Origin: Planococcus sp. CP5-4_YE
GTDB lineage: Bacteria > Bacillota > Bacilli > Bacillales_A > Planococcaceae
Assembly: GCF_019042655.1 (NCBI RefSeq)
Contig: NZ_JAHPZO010000001.1
Location: 310,001-374,000 of the forward strand
Direction of reading: 5' to 3'
Length of the DNA: 64,000 nt
Under the pieces are notes generated by a model, which was not told the origin of the DNA, made no database searches, and was given only the letters and a program-made list of their open reading frames with translations. Shown one piece after another: positions 1 through 8,878 of this stretch; positions within the stretch are counted from its first letter, which is position 1, and each line of letters opens with the position of its first letter. Made by a program: the position numbers and the translations under genes.

Positions 1-256
1 AAATGACGCCCGAGTTGCCGCGTGCTCCCATCAGCAGGCCTTTCGATAAAGCGCTTGCTGTTTTCCCGATATGTTCTTGGGCATGGGCCTCTGTTTCTTT
101 AGCGCCCGATGTCATCGATAAATTCATGTTCGTCCCAGTATCGCCGTCCGGCACCGGGAAGACGTTCAATGCATCTACATAATCCGCATTCTGGTATAGA
201 TGGTGCGAACCCATCTGCACCATCTCAGCGAATTTCACTCCGTTTAATGACTTCAT
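1..256 (-). CDS. yloV: YloV/FakA-type DhaL-domain fatty acid kinase, N-terminal part
   Basis: Only the first 85 codons are in the window; the gene runs off the left edge. The start is the ATG at 256, preceded by a GGAGG sequence at normal distance. The visible residues carry the DhaL-type ATP-binding motif VFPVPDGDTGTNM, whose aspartates bind Mg-ATP, and a later GLLMGARGNSGVI stretch. In Firmicutes this family (YloV, FakA) phosphorylates fatty acids held by a FakB/DegV carrier so that exogenous acids can enter phospholipid synthesis. It lies 18 bases downstream of yloU, the usual Bacillus and Staphylococcus arrangement, so the two are probably co-transcribed. Family assignment is firm; the catalytic C-terminal part cannot be inspected. 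Confidence 0.9.
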   Translation of the reverse strand, partial: MKSLNGVKFAEMVQMGSHHLYQNADYVDALNVFPVPDGDTGTNMNLSMTSGAKETEAHAQEHIGKTASALSKGLLMGARGNSGVI

Positions 257-274
257 AACCGATTTTTCCTCCTC

Positions 275-637
275 TTACGGGTTCGTCACACGAACGCCCT
301 GGACATAAATGTTTACCGCTTTAACCGGCATGCCCAATGTTTTTGTAATTGTATATTTTACTTTGGATTGGACTTGATACGCCACTTCCGAAATTTTCGT
401 TCCGTAGCTGATGATTACGTACATATCAATGACCAAATCGCCATCTTCCTGGCGCACAAGGACTCCTTTGGCAAAGTTTTCTTTGCGGAGAATGTCCGTG
501 AGGCCATCGCGGATCTGGTGTTTGGTTGCCATCCCTACGATGCCGTAGCATTCGATTGCAGCGCCGCCGGCTATTTGGGCTATCACATCATTGGAAATAT
601 CGATTTGACCATATTCATTGTTCAACTCAATCGACAT
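275..637 (-). CDS. yloU: Asp23/Gls24 family envelope stress protein (YloU)
   Basis: A 120-residue Asp23/Gls24-domain protein (DUF322). Family features visible are the central GIVGMATKH region and the later VDMYVIISYGTKISEVAYQVQ-like beta-alpha stretch with a C-terminal VNIYVQGVRV. In Staphylococcus aureus the Asp23 group is membrane-associated and linked to envelope stress; the exact role of YloU is not settled. The start at 637 has an AGGAGG-type site seven bases upstream. It precedes yloV by 18 bases, the conserved yloU-yloV pair, and the rpmB gene diverges from it. No transmembrane segment is visible, so any membrane link would need a partner. Confidence 0.93.
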   Translation of the reverse strand: MSIELNNEYGQIDISNDVIAQIAGGAAIECYGIVGMATKHQIRDGLTDILRKENFAKGVLVRQEDGDLVIDMYVIISYGTKISEVAYQVQSKVKYTITKTLGMPVKAVNIYVQGVRVTNP

Positions 638-753
638 TAAAATTCCTCCTCGAGTCCTATTTCACTCTTTTCATTCTACATGAAAGCCCTTTATAAGAAA
701 AGCCAACGTTTTAGCCTGTAAAGGTTTTTTTCTTGAAAGGCTGTGAATTTCAC

Positions 754-782
754 TTGCGCCTGTCTTTTTTCTATGGTAAATT
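754..782 (+). promoter_or_regulatory. Candidate sigma-A promoter of rpmB
   Basis: TTGCGC at 754-759 and TAAATT at 777-782 are separated by 17 bases and sit about 75 bases upstream of the rpmB start. The match is moderate, but spacing and position fit a vegetative promoter for a highly expressed ribosomal protein gene. Confidence 0.6.
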
Positions 783-857
783 ATTAAAGTATGTGAAACG
801 AAAAACGAACTGAAATTCTATTATAATTTTCAGCTTCACTTGTGAGGAGGGACTTAC

Positions 858-1046
858 ATGCCAAAAGTATGTGCAGTATCTGGACGTAAAGCTCGTGCAG
901 GAAACAGCCGTTCACACGCGTTGAACTCGACAAAACGTACATGGGGAGCAAACCTTCAAAAAGTTCGCATCCTTGTAGACGGCAAGCCGAAACGTGTATG
1001 GGTTTCCGCGAGAGCATTGAAATCAGGAAAAGTTGAGCGCGTCTAA
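858..1046 (+). CDS. rpmB: 50S ribosomal protein L28
   Basis: A 62-residue protein matching L28 over its full usual length: N-terminal [17 protein letters not shown], the middle [12 protein letters not shown] and the C-terminal [16 protein letters not shown]. It is a structural protein of the large ribosomal subunit. Only one cysteine (residue 5) is present, as in the main Bacillus copy, so the four-cysteine zinc site of some L28 paralogues is absent. A GAGGAGGG site precedes the ATG. The gene stands alone on the plus strand with its own candidate promoter and terminator. In B. subtilis the tiny sporulation gene spoVM lies between thiN and rpmB; here there are only 57 bases, filled by a terminator. 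Confidence 0.98.
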   Translation: MPKVCAVSGRKARAGNSRSHALNSTKRTWGANLQKVRILVDGKPKRVWVSARALKSGKVERV

Positions 1047-1059
1047 ACCGCTCATGAAT

Positions 1060-1096
1060 AATGCCAGGTCTGACATTCGTCAGCCTGGCATTTTTT
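1060..1096 (+). terminator. Rho-independent terminator of rpmB
   Basis: A long inverted repeat pairs AATGCCAGG with CCTGGCATT, extended inward by TCTGAC and GTCAG around an ATTC loop, and ends in TTTTTT. It lies 14 bases after the rpmB stop, in the gap to the convergent thiN. Confidence 0.93.
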
Positions 1097-1103
1097 CGTG
1101 CGT

Positions 1104-1742
1104 TCAATCTGAACTTTCGATGACGATTAAATGGCCGCCCGTGAATTCAAGCTTGGCATCGTCCAGCAATTCATTGCTGATAAAGCGTGTCGAGCCGAAC
1201 GGAATCCGCTCCTCTGTCACTGGATATTTAACCCCATCTATCGTGAAGCCGCCCACTTCTTCTGCGAACGGATAAAAGGAAACGTATTTGAAAGCTTGAT
1301 CGGCTTCCAGGCGATATGTTCCAGGATCCATGAAACGGATGCGGTTCTGCTTATTCACGATCATGAAATCGATTTTCGGATAGCTTCTTTGGTAGGCAAA
1401 GACGATGTGCAAGGCGGCCATATAATGGTCGAGCCTGCCACCGGTCACGCCGGTGACGATGACAGTGTCCGGGTTGTATTGCATCGCTTTATTCAACGCC
1501 AATTCTGTATCCGATTCATCTTTTTCCGCCGGCGACCGTTCAAGTGACGGAAAAGCCGAGCGGATTTTTGCATACTCGTTGTCTGTCACCGAATCAAAAT
1601 CCCCGACTGCTTCCACCGGTTCGATTCCCAAACTGAGCAATGTCATCACCCCTGCATCCACTCCGATATACGATGCCCCTTCATATGAAGAAAGGTCCGG
1701 CAATTCGTCTGCCGGACCTCCTGCTGTAACTACCACAATCAC
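1104..1742 (-). CDS. thiN: Thiamine pyrophosphokinase
   Basis: ThiN transfers pyrophosphate from ATP to thiamine, giving thiamine diphosphate. The 212-residue protein shows the family motifs VTAGGP at the N-terminus, GVDAG, the metal-binding VGDFDSV, EKDESDTELAL and VTGVTGGRLDH. I place the start at the GTG at 1742, not the longer in-frame ATG at 1853, because AAGGAG lies seven bases upstream and the longer version would run through rpe. The GTG overlaps the rpe stop by four bases (GTGA), so translation is probably coupled. It is the last gene of the long operon that begins at remA. No thiamine riboswitch is visible upstream, so expression probably follows the operon. Confidence 0.93.
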   Translation of the reverse strand: MIVVVTAGGPADELPDLSSYEGASYIGVDAGVMTLLSLGIEPVEAVGDFDSVTDNEYAKIRSAFPSLERSPAEKDESDTELALNKAMQYNPDTVIVTGVTGGRLDHYMAALHIVFAYQRSYPKIDFMIVNKQNRIRFMDPGTYRLEADQAFKYVSFYPFAEEVGGFTIDGVKYPVTEERIPFGSTRFISNELLDDAKLEFTGGHLIVIESSD

Positions 1743-2404
1743 GAGATAACTCCTTGCCCCGCTTTTTTGATTGCCTGCAGAGCTTGTGTGCGGTCTTGTT
1801 TGCCAAAAATGGCAGAACCGGCCACAAAAATATTCGCCCCTGCTTGAGCGCACGGAACAATCGTTTCTTCATTGATGCCGCCGTCGATCTGGATATCGAC
1901 AGACAAGCCCTTTTCGTTAATCAGTTGCGACAATGCCGCAACTTTCGGCACCACCGAATGGATGAACTTCTGTCCGCCAAAGCCAGGGTTAACGGTCATA
2001 AACAGCACTAAGTCGATATCTTCAAGAACATGCTGAATCGTTTCGATCGGTGTGTGCGGGTTCAAGACGACACCAGGCTTGACGCCGAACGAACGAATCA
2101 ATTGGATGGTGCGGTGAAGATGTGGGCATGCTTCAACATGAACGGTAATATAATCCGCTCCTGCCTTGGCAAAATCCTCGATATAACGGTCCGGATTCTC
2201 AATCATCAAATGGACATCGAGTGGAAGCTCTGTCAATGGGCGCAGAGCACTGACCACAATCGGCCCCATTGTGATATTCGGGACAAAGTGGCCGTCCATG
2301 ACATCAATATGGATCCAATCCGCTCCAGCTTTCTCTACTTCCTGTACTTCTTGACCCAGTTTTGCAAAATCTGCTGCTAAAATAGACGGTGCGATTTTAA
2401 TCAT
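1739..2404 (-). CDS. rpe: Ribulose-phosphate 3-epimerase
   Basis: A 221-residue TIM-barrel enzyme that interconverts ribulose-5-phosphate and xylulose-5-phosphate in the pentose phosphate pathway. Motifs visible: the N-terminal IAPSILAADF, the metal-binding IDVMDGHFVPNITMGP, HLMIENPDRYI, the MTVNPGFGGQKF phosphate-binding loop and QIDGGINEET. Length is typical. The start overlaps the rsgA stop by eight bases and the stop overlaps thiN by four. The order prkC-rsgA-rpe-thiN is conserved in Bacillales. Confidence 0.97.
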   Translation of the reverse strand: MIKIAPSILAADFAKLGQEVQEVEKAGADWIHIDVMDGHFVPNITMGPIVVSALRPLTELPLDVHLMIENPDRYIEDFAKAGADYITVHVEACPHLHRTIQLIRSFGVKPGVVLNPHTPIETIQHVLEDIDLVLFMTVNPGFGGQKFIHSVVPKVAALSQLINEKGLSVDIQIDGGINEETIVPCAQAGANIFVAGSAIFGKQDRTQALQAIKKAGQGVIS

Positions 2405-3293
2405 GTGAATACCTCGGCTTTCGATTCATTATTTCTTCCAAAAATTTCAAGTAATGCTTATAGCGATATTCCGGGATATCCCCTGCCTGCACCGCTTTTT
2501 TAATGGCACATTTCGGTTCGTTTAAATGCAGACATTCGCGGAATTTACAGCCGCCTGCGCGCTCCTCCATTTCCGGGAAGCATGCTGACAATTGTTCTTT
2601 CTCCAGCTGTTCAAAATCAAACGAGCTGAATCCCGGTGTATCCGCCAACAAGCCGCCGTTCACTTCAATCAATTCCACATGGCGCGTCGTATGCTTACCA
2701 CGGTTTAAGGCTTGCGAAATGTCATCGGTCTTTAGCTTCAACGACGGCAAAATGGTATTCAGTAAAGTTGACTTGCCGACACCCGATTGTCCTGCCAGAA
2801 CACTCGTTTTGCCTTCAAGCACCGGTATTAGCCGTGCCTGCAAGCTCGGATCGTCTATAAACGATTCAATGACCTCGTAGCCGATTGTCCGGTACTCATC
2901 CGCATAACGGTCTAGCGCTGTTCGCTCTGATTCGGACATTAAGTCGGTTTTTGTCAGGCAAATAACCGGTTGAATATCGAACGATTCAACCGCTACGAGA
3001 AAACGGTCCAAAAGCAATGGATGAAAATCAGGCTGCTTCGCTGAAAATACTAAAATTGCCTGGTCGATATTGGCGATTGGCGGACGCACTAGTTCGTTTT
3101 TGCGCTCTTCGATATCGAGTATCGTTCCTTCTCGGTCATTATCCGCTTTATACTCGACGAAATCCCCAACAAGCGGCGTGATTTGGCGGTTGCGGAAAAC
3201 ACCCCGGCCACGGCATTGCACATAACGATGCCCATCTTCATCCAATACATAATAGAATCCGCTCAAGGCTTTTCTGATCTGACCTTTCGGCAT
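2397..3293 (-). CDS. rsgA: Ribosome small-subunit assembly GTPase RsgA (YloQ)
   Basis: RsgA is a circularly permuted GTPase that assists late maturation of the 30S subunit. The 298-residue protein has an N-terminal OB-fold, then the permuted G domain: G4 motif TKTD at residues 114-117 comes before the P-loop GQSGVGKS at 168-175 and the G3 motif DTPGF. The C-terminus carries the zinc-knuckle pattern C-x4-C-x-H-x5-C within GGCKFRECLHLNEPKC. The start at 3293 has a GGGGTGG ribosome site. It lies 32 bases after prkC and overlaps rpe. In B. subtilis this protein is a known substrate of PrkC, which fits the linkage. Confidence 0.96.
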   Translation of the reverse strand: MPKGQIRKALSGFYYVLDEDGHRYVQCRGRGVFRNRQITPLVGDFVEYKADNDREGTILDIEERKNELVRPPIANIDQAILVFSAKQPDFHPLLLDRFLVAVESFDIQPVICLTKTDLMSESERTALDRYADEYRTIGYEVIESFIDDPSLQARLIPVLEGKTSVLAGQSGVGKSTLLNTILPSLKLKTDDISQALNRGKHTTRHVELIEVNGGLLADTPGFSSFDFEQLEKEQLSACFPEMEERAGGCKFRECLHLNEPKCAIKKAVQAGDIPEYRYKHYLKFLEEIMNRKPRYSHD

Positions 3294-3325
3294 AGCACCA
3301 CCCCTTATCCTTTATTGAAATTTCC

Positions 3326-5302
3326 TTAATCTGCGTTCTCGTAGTCCACTGTCTTTTCCAGGATAATCGTTGCATCCCTGACAATCCGATAAGAAGCACT
3401 GCCACCTTCGACAATCTGCATTTCAAGCTGATGTTCGGTCGTTTCTGTGATGGTGAATTCCTCGACTGGTTCGACCATAGTTTGGTTCTGGTCCTGAATA
3501 TAGACGCGGATTGTCTGCTCGACTGGGTCTTCGCCTTCTTCTGCAGGCTCTGACGGCTCGTAAGGAATTTCCACGGTTTCGACGTAAGTGTTCACCGGAA
3601 GTTCCGCACTGCCAGAAGACAACACGACTTCAATCGTGCTTCCGACTTCGAGCATCTCCCCGCCAGCGACATTCTGTGACAGCACTAATCCTGCTTCCAC
3701 AGTATCGGATTCTTCTTCACGGACGATGCGGATATTGAATCCTGATGAACGGGCGTATTCGTTCAATTCGGCTTCGCCGTAGCCGCTCAAATCTTCCACT
3801 TCGCGCATGTCCGGCCCTTTGCTGACAACAAATTCAATCTCCGTTTCACTGATGACAACTTCGGTTCCCGCTTCAGGAACTTGGCTCAAGATCGTGCCGG
3901 GCGCTTCATCGGAAAATTCCTCACGCACATCCGGCGAAGGAAAATTCGTTCCGTCTAGCATACGCTGTGCCTGTTCAAACGAGTCGCCGACATAATCACC
4001 AAACTCGGTTGTTTCTTTGCCCATGCTAATGAACAAGCTGATGCTTGACTCTGGATCTCGCATTTTCCCTGCTTCTGGGATGGTGCGGATCACATGATTG
4101 TCATCAACTTCTTCTGAGAATTGTTCCGATTCTTCCTCAACGACAAAACCTGCAGCGGTTAGCTCTTCGTGTGCTGCTTCCCGTTCCATGCCGGATACGT
4201 CTGGGACAGCTACTTGCCGCGGCTGAAACAATTCAGGAAAAGCAAATGCCAGAATCAAGCCAATTAATACCAAAGCTGCAATAATCGCCAAGACGATCGG
4301 TATCTTCTTGCGTTTTTTCTTATCAGCCGGCTTTTTCGGCGCTTGTTGATTTTCTTTAATCGGCAGCGCCATCGTTTTAGTCGCATCTGCCTGTTCGTAT
4401 GTGCCCGAATCTTTGATGGCCGGCATTGCCCGGGTCTCCCCTTCATCTACAGGCACCGCAAATTTCGGTTCGCTCAGACGTTCTGGTGTCAAGGCTGTCG
4501 CAAGGTCTTGTGCCATTTCATCGGCTGATGCATAGCGATACTGCGGATTTTTGGCGGTTGCTTTCAACACGATATTTTCCAAGCTTTGCGGCAGGTCGGG
4601 AACGCTAGCCTTTAAAGAAGGCGTATCCGTCTGCAAATGCTTCAAAGCGATCGCTACAGCCGACTCCCCTGAAAACGGAAGCTTTCCCGTCAACAATTCG
4701 TACATGACAATGCCCAGCGAGTAAATATCGGACTTTTTATTGGCCATGCCACCTCTTGCCTGCTCTGGCGATAGGTAATGCACGGTGCCGAGCACGGAAT
4801 TGGTCTGCGTATAGGAAGTAGCGCTCAATGCCATGGCTATACCGAAATCGGAAATTTTAACATTACCATCTTCATCAACCAGCACATTTTGCGGCTTGAT
4901 ATCCCGGTGGACGATATGATTGTGATGGGCATGTGCGAGAGCCGTAGCCAATTGCGACATGATTTCCACTGCACGTTCCGGTTCAACTGGGGAATGTTTG
5001 ATGATATATTCCTTTAATGTATCGCCCGGTACATATTCCATAACGAGATATGGCAAGTCATTGTCTTCCCCAACATCGAAAATACTGACGATGTTCGGGT
5101 GCCCAAGGCTTGTCGAGGACAATGCCTCACGCTTGAAGCGGCGCCGCAATTCTTCTTCATTGTTGAAGTCATAGCGCAGTACTTTAATGGCGACATCACG
5201 ATCTAGAATCATATCATGTGCTAAATAGACATTGGACATCCCTCCGCTGCCGATCGCTTCAAGTACTTTATAGCGGCCATTGATTCGTTTTCCGATTAAC
5301 AT
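3326..5302 (-). CDS. prkC: PASTA-domain Ser/Thr protein kinase PrkC
   Basis: A 658-residue membrane kinase that senses cell-wall fragments or lipid II and phosphorylates division, translation and metabolic proteins. Residues 1-270 form a Hanks-type kinase: glycine loop GSGGMSNVY (18-26), lysine 40 in VAIK, HRDIKPQN with catalytic Asp134, DFG at 152-154, and LSPEQARG. A basic juxtamembrane run precedes one membrane helix at about 334-356. Outside the membrane follow three PASTA repeats from residue 365 and a C-terminal beta-rich domain. The start is two bases from the prpC stop. Kinase and phosphatase genes are paired as in most Firmicutes. Confidence 0.97.
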   Translation of the reverse strand: MLIGKRINGRYKVLEAIGSGGMSNVYLAHDMILDRDVAIKVLRYDFNNEEELRRRFKREALSSTSLGHPNIVSIFDVGEDNDLPYLVMEYVPGDTLKEYIIKHSPVEPERAVEIMSQLATALAHAHHNHIVHRDIKPQNVLVDEDGNVKISDFGIAMALSATSYTQTNSVLGTVHYLSPEQARGGMANKKSDIYSLGIVMYELLTGKLPFSGESAVAIALKHLQTDTPSLKASVPDLPQSLENIVLKATAKNPQYRYASADEMAQDLATALTPERLSEPKFAVPVDEGETRAMPAIKDSGTYEQADATKTMALPIKENQQAPKKPADKKKRKKIPIVLAIIAALVLIGLILAFAFPELFQPRQVAVPDVSGMEREAAHEELTAAGFVVEEESEQFSEEVDDNHVIRTIPEAGKMRDPESSISLFISMGKETTEFGDYVGDSFEQAQRMLDGTNFPSPDVREEFSDEAPGTILSQVPEAGTEVVISETEIEFVVSKGPDMREVEDLSGYGEAELNEYARSSGFNIRIVREEESDTVEAGLVLSQNVAGGEMLEVGSTIEVVLSSGSAELPVNTYVETVEIPYEPSEPAEEGEDPVEQTIRVYIQDQNQTMVEPVEEFTITETTEHQLEMQIVEGGSASYRIVRDATIILEKTVDYENAD

Positions 5303-5304
5303 CG

Positions 5305-6054
5305 CTACACCTCCTCACCAAGCGCCGTCAACAATACAAATGATATATTGTCTTCTCCGCCGAGGTCATTGGCCAGCGCAATCAAGGCTTTGCCTTTTTG
5401 GGAAAGTGAAGCTTTCGAACGTACAATCGACGACATTTCCCGCTCGCTCAACTTATTGCTCAAGCCGTCTGTGCAAATCAGGAAGTAGGAAGTACCCGCG
5501 AGAGAAAAATGATGCATTTCCCGCTCGATGTCCGGCTCCGTGCCAAGTGAGCGCAGGATCCAGTTTTTCTTCGGATGGTCTTCCGCCTGCTGTTGGGTAA
5601 TTTCCCCGTTATCGACGAGCACGTTGACATAGGAATGATCCCGCGTCACTTGCGCCATCGACGGGCCGATGACATACGCACGGCTGTCGCCGATATGGCA
5701 CAGCACGCAATCATCCTCTTCAATCAATGCTGCGATCAGAGTCGTTCCCATCCCTTTGCATTCGCTATGGGTGATGGAATGTTCATAAACAAGCCGGTTG
5801 ACTTGCAACACTTGGCCAGATAGCCAAGCTGTCTTTTCTTCTGTCGTCTCGAACGTTTTTTCGTCCGCTTCCATGAACCTTCTGCCGAGTTCATCAACCG
5901 CCATCCGGCTCGCAACGTCTCCTGCATTATGGCCGCCCATGCCGTCTGCGACAAGGGCGAGCAATAATCCACCAGGGCGTTTGAGCACAGCGACGCGGTC
6001 TTCATTGACTTCCCTTTTTCTACCGGTATCGCTTTCAATTACATACTGAAACAA
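5305..6054 (-). CDS. prpC: PP2C-type Ser/Thr phosphatase PrpC (Stp1)
   Basis: A 249-residue metal-dependent PPM/PP2C phosphatase that reverses PrkC phosphorylation. Motifs visible in order: REVNEDR, VADGMGGH with the metal-binding aspartate, GMGTTL, HIGDSRAYV, TRDHSYV, and the C-terminal ICTDGLSN and GGEDNISFV with the final metal-ligand Asp. Length matches the bacterial Stp1/PrpC subgroup. It is followed after two bases by prkC. In B. subtilis rlmN lies between rsmB and prpC; here only 18 bases separate them, so rlmN is absent from this position. Confidence 0.96.
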   Translation of the reverse strand: MFQYVIESDTGRKREVNEDRVAVLKRPGGLLLALVADGMGGHNAGDVASRMAVDELGRRFMEADEKTFETTEEKTAWLSGQVLQVNRLVYEHSITHSECKGMGTTLIAALIEEDDCVLCHIGDSRAYVIGPSMAQVTRDHSYVNVLVDNGEITQQQAEDHPKKNWILRSLGTEPDIEREMHHFSLAGTSYFLICTDGLSNKLSEREMSSIVRSKASLSQKGKALIALANDLGGEDNISFVLLTALGEEV

Positions 6055-6072
6055 TAGTGGACACCCCGTTTT

Positions 6073-7428
6073 TTAGCTTTCGGCACGCGTGCCGTCGGTT
6101 TTTCTGAAGCTTGCGATAAAAAATCCGTCACTCCCGAAATCCTGCGGGAATACCTGGACGAAGCCCTGGCCTTTGCTTTTGAAAGCGGCAGGCAATTCAG
6201 CAGGGATCTGTTCCATTTGCGGATGTGTATTCATGAATTTCTCGGCAGTTCCGCGGTTCTCTTCGGTATCGACCGTACACGTGCTGTAGACGAGAATGCC
6301 GCCTGGCTTCAACAACTTCACCGCTTCATCGAGAAGCGCAAGTTGAATCGTCTGCAAGCGCCCGAAATCACCTGGCGTTTTCGTGTATTTGATATCCGGC
6401 TTGCGCTTGATGACGCCGAGCCCACTGCAAGGTGCATCCACCAGGATCCGGTCAAATTTTTCTTCGCCGAAACGTTCGCTGCTTTCCCGGCCGTCTCCCA
6501 CTGTGGTCTCAATGGTCTGGTGGCCCAAGCGTTTTGCGGTTTCTTCAATCAATTTGACTTTATGGGCGTGCAAATCCATCGCCAGTACCGCCCCATGTCC
6601 TTCAAGCTTTTCGGCGATGTGGGTCGTCTTCCCGCCAGGCGCCGCGCACATGTCCAGCACTTTCATGCCGGGTTCGACTTGCAATGCGTAAGCTGGCAGC
6701 ATCGAACTTTCGTCTTGTATAGTGATAAAGCCTTTTTCAAAGGTTTGCGTGCGCACCGGCTGCCCACCCGTGACGATAAGGCATTCCGGGATGATCTTGC
6801 TCGGTTCAGCATTCAGTCCTTCCGACTCAAGCATTTCAATCACTTCATCAGGACTCGCCTGGACGGTATTGACGCGCACCGTCTGAAGTGGCGCTTTGTT
6901 ATTCTCAAGTGCCATTTCACGCGCTTTTTGCATACCGAATTGTTCAGACCAGCGCTTGATCATCCATGCAGGGTGGCTTGTTTCGATGGAAATCTTTTCG
7001 ATCGGATCGGCGATTTCATTAAATGAACGCACGCCAGATCGTTGGACGGAGCGCAAAATACCGTTGACAACAGACGCAATGCCCCCGTGTCCGCGCCGTT
7101 TGGCGATTTCCACCGCTTCGTTGATAACGGCATGGAAAGGGATGCGGTCCAGATAAACGATCTGATAGAGCGATAAGCGCAGAAGCGTCCGCACCCATGG
7201 GTCGAGTTTGCCTTTAATATACGGTTCTAAATAATAATCCAAGGTCATTTGATGCTGCAGCGTACCATAAGTGATTTCCGTCAATAAACCCTTATTTTTG
7301 GCGGAAATGCCATAGCTGTCCATTGTCGTATTCAATAAGAGGTTGCTATATGCCTGTTTGTTTTCCACGGCATAGAGAATCGACAACGCCGCATCTCTTA
7401 CATTGCCGTGGATTTTTTTGTTTTTCAT
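6073..7428 (-). CDS. rsmB: 16S rRNA m5C967 methyltransferase RsmB
   Basis: A 451-residue S-adenosylmethionine-dependent enzyme that methylates C5 of C967 (E. coli numbering) of 16S rRNA. The N-terminal 140 residues resemble the NusB-like RNA-binding fold ([13 protein letters not shown]). The Rossmann domain shows the SAM-binding [15 protein letters not shown], then the two catalytic cysteines in [10 protein letters not shown] and [10 protein letters not shown]. Length is normal. The start overlaps the fmt stop by four bases. The order priA-def-fmt-rsmB is widely conserved. Confidence 0.96.
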   Translation of the reverse strand: MKNKKIHGNVRDAALSILYAVENKQAYSNLLLNTTMDSYGISAKNKGLLTEITYGTLQHQMTLDYYLEPYIKGKLDPWVRTLLRLSLYQIVYLDRIPFHAVINEAVEIAKRRGHGGIASVVNGILRSVQRSGVRSFNEIADPIEKISIETSHPAWMIKRWSEQFGMQKAREMALENNKAPLQTVRVNTVQASPDEVIEMLESEGLNAEPSKIIPECLIVTGGQPVRTQTFEKGFITIQDESSMLPAYALQVEPGMKVLDMCAAPGGKTTHIAEKLEGHGAVLAMDLHAHKVKLIEETAKRLGHQTIETTVGDGRESSERFGEEKFDRILVDAPCSGLGVIKRKPDIKYTKTPGDFGRLQTIQLALLDEAVKLLKPGGILVYSTCTVDTEENRGTAEKFMNTHPQMEQIPAELPAAFKSKGQGFVQVFPQDFGSDGFFIASFRKTDGTRAES

Positions 7429-8357
7429 TCGAATCGGTCCCCTGCCTGTAATTTCGGCCCACGAAGATGATCTTCAGCCGTCATGCGTTTTTTCCCGGCC
7501 GGCTGCAATTCCTTGATGGCAAGTGTGCCTTCGCCGGTTTGGACGATAATGGCATCCTTTGTCAATTCGACGATTTCACCCGGCGCGCCGGTTTTTTTGC
7601 TGTCGGCGATTTCCGCCCACCACACTTTAACATTGGCGTCTTCCAACGTAGTGAACGCGACCGGCCATGGATGCAACCCGCGCACTTGGTTATAGATATC
7701 GTGTGCGGATTTGTTCCAATCGATGCGTTCCTGTTCTCTTGAAATATTGCGCGCAAACGTGACGTGCTCCTCGTCCTGCGGAATCCGCGGATTGGTCCCG
7801 TCAATGATCGACGGCAAGGTTTCTTTCAATAATTCCATTCCTGCCGCACTCAATTTTTCGAACATACTGCCTGTATGGTCCGTTTCTTCGATTGGCACCG
7901 ATTTTTGCGAAATGATATCCCCCGCATCCAAACGGTCTACCATGTACATGATCGTCACACCGGTTTCTGTTTTGCCATCGATGATTGCCTGGTGGATCGG
8001 CGCACCGCCTCGGTATTCTGGAAGCAGCGAAGCATGTACATTGATAGCACCGAGTTTCGGGGCTTCGAGTATGGCGGTTGGCAAAATCTGGCCGAAAGCT
8101 GCCGTCACGATCAAGTCTGGCTGCAGGTCAAGAATTTTTTGCGCTTGTTCGGGATCTTTCAGTTTTTCCGGTTGGTATACCGGCAAGCCGAGTTCTAACG
8201 CTTGTTCTTTCACCGGCGTCGGCGTCAGGATTTTCTTCCTGCCGACAGGGCGGTCTGGCTGTGTGACGACCGAAACGATGTCGTATCCTTCTTCTGCAAG
8301 CATCTTCAGGATTGGAGCCGAAAATGCAGGCGTTCCCATGAAAACAATTTTGGTCAA
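7425..8357 (-). CDS. fmt: Methionyl-tRNA formyltransferase
   Basis: Fmt formylates initiator Met-tRNA using 10-formyltetrahydrofolate. The 310-residue protein has the N-terminal [14 protein letters not shown], the catalytic [17 protein letters not shown] (Asn and His), the [10 protein letters not shown] segment with the catalytic Asp, and a C-terminal OB-like domain. It forms the conserved def-fmt pair: def upstream overlaps by four bases and rsmB downstream overlaps by four. Together they start and finish the N-formylmethionine cycle. Confidence 0.97.
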   Translation of the reverse strand: MTKIVFMGTPAFSAPILKMLAEEGYDIVSVVTQPDRPVGRKKILTPTPVKEQALELGLPVYQPEKLKDPEQAQKILDLQPDLIVTAAFGQILPTAILEAPKLGAINVHASLLPEYRGGAPIHQAIIDGKTETGVTIMYMVDRLDAGDIISQKSVPIEETDHTGSMFEKLSAAGMELLKETLPSIIDGTNPRIPQDEEHVTFARNISREQERIDWNKSAHDIYNQVRGLHPWPVAFTTLEDANVKVWWAEIADSKKTGAPGEIVELTKDAIIVQTGEGTLAIKELQPAGKKRMTAEDHLRGPKLQAGDRFE

Positions 8358-8860
8358 AGCAAATCCTCCTCTTCCTGCTGGCGGATCATTTCATCCAATT
8401 CTTCCTGAGTGACATATTTCTCGATTTTGCTCGTGAACAGCACGCCGTCCAAATGGTCCATTTCGTGAAGGATGGCGCGTGCTTCGTAGCCTTCCGCCTC
8501 CAGCTCATACCAGGAGCCATCGCGTTCCTGGGCTTTAATTTTAATGTGGCCGTGGCGTTCGACTTCACCAAAAATACCCGGGAAGCTTAAGCAGCCTTCG
8601 ATATCCGTCTCTTTTCCTTCAAACAGTGCGAGTTCCGGGTTGATCATTTCGATCGGCTCTTGCCCTTCCTGAAAATCAACAATCGCGACGCGCTTCAAAA
8701 CGCCTACCTGCGGCGCAGCAATGCCGACGCCGTCCGCCTCGATCATCGTCTCGTGCATATCATCCAACAAGACAGCAAGCTCGCGGTCAAATTCGGTGAC
8801 CGTCTTGCACGGGGTTTCTAATACTTCATTGGGGTGTTTCACTATTTCACGGATTGCCAT
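8354..8860 (-). CDS. def: Peptide deformylase
   Basis: Removes the formyl group from nascent proteins. The 168-residue protein carries all three deformylase motifs: [16 protein letters not shown] with the metal-binding cysteine, and HEMDHLDG with two metal-binding histidines and the catalytic glutamate. Short length and the lack of the inserts typical of longer type II enzymes suggest a type I-like enzyme. It is 18 bases after priA and overlaps fmt by four bases. Confidence 0.96.
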   Translation of the reverse strand: MAIREIVKHPNEVLETPCKTVTEFDRELAVLLDDMHETMIEADGVGIAAPQVGVLKRVAIVDFQEGQEPIEMINPELALFEGKETDIEGCLSFPGIFGEVERHGHIKIKAQERDGSWYELEAEGYEARAILHEMDHLDGVLFTSKIEKYVTQEELDEMIRQQEEEDLL

Positions 8861-8878
8861 TTCTATTCCTCATTTCTG

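Noticed and set aside
638..753. Promoter for yloU-yloV
   Set aside because: TTTACA, TATAAA and TAGAAT are present but none pair with acceptable spacing; no specific call made.
1743..1853. Possible thiamine riboswitch or long leader before thiN
   Set aside because: The space is rpe coding sequence and shows no TPP-aptamer motifs.
6217..7026. Long open frame on the plus strand opposite rsmB
   Set aside because: It lies wholly antisense to a clear gene, has no ribosome site and its product resembles no family; a codon-bias shadow.
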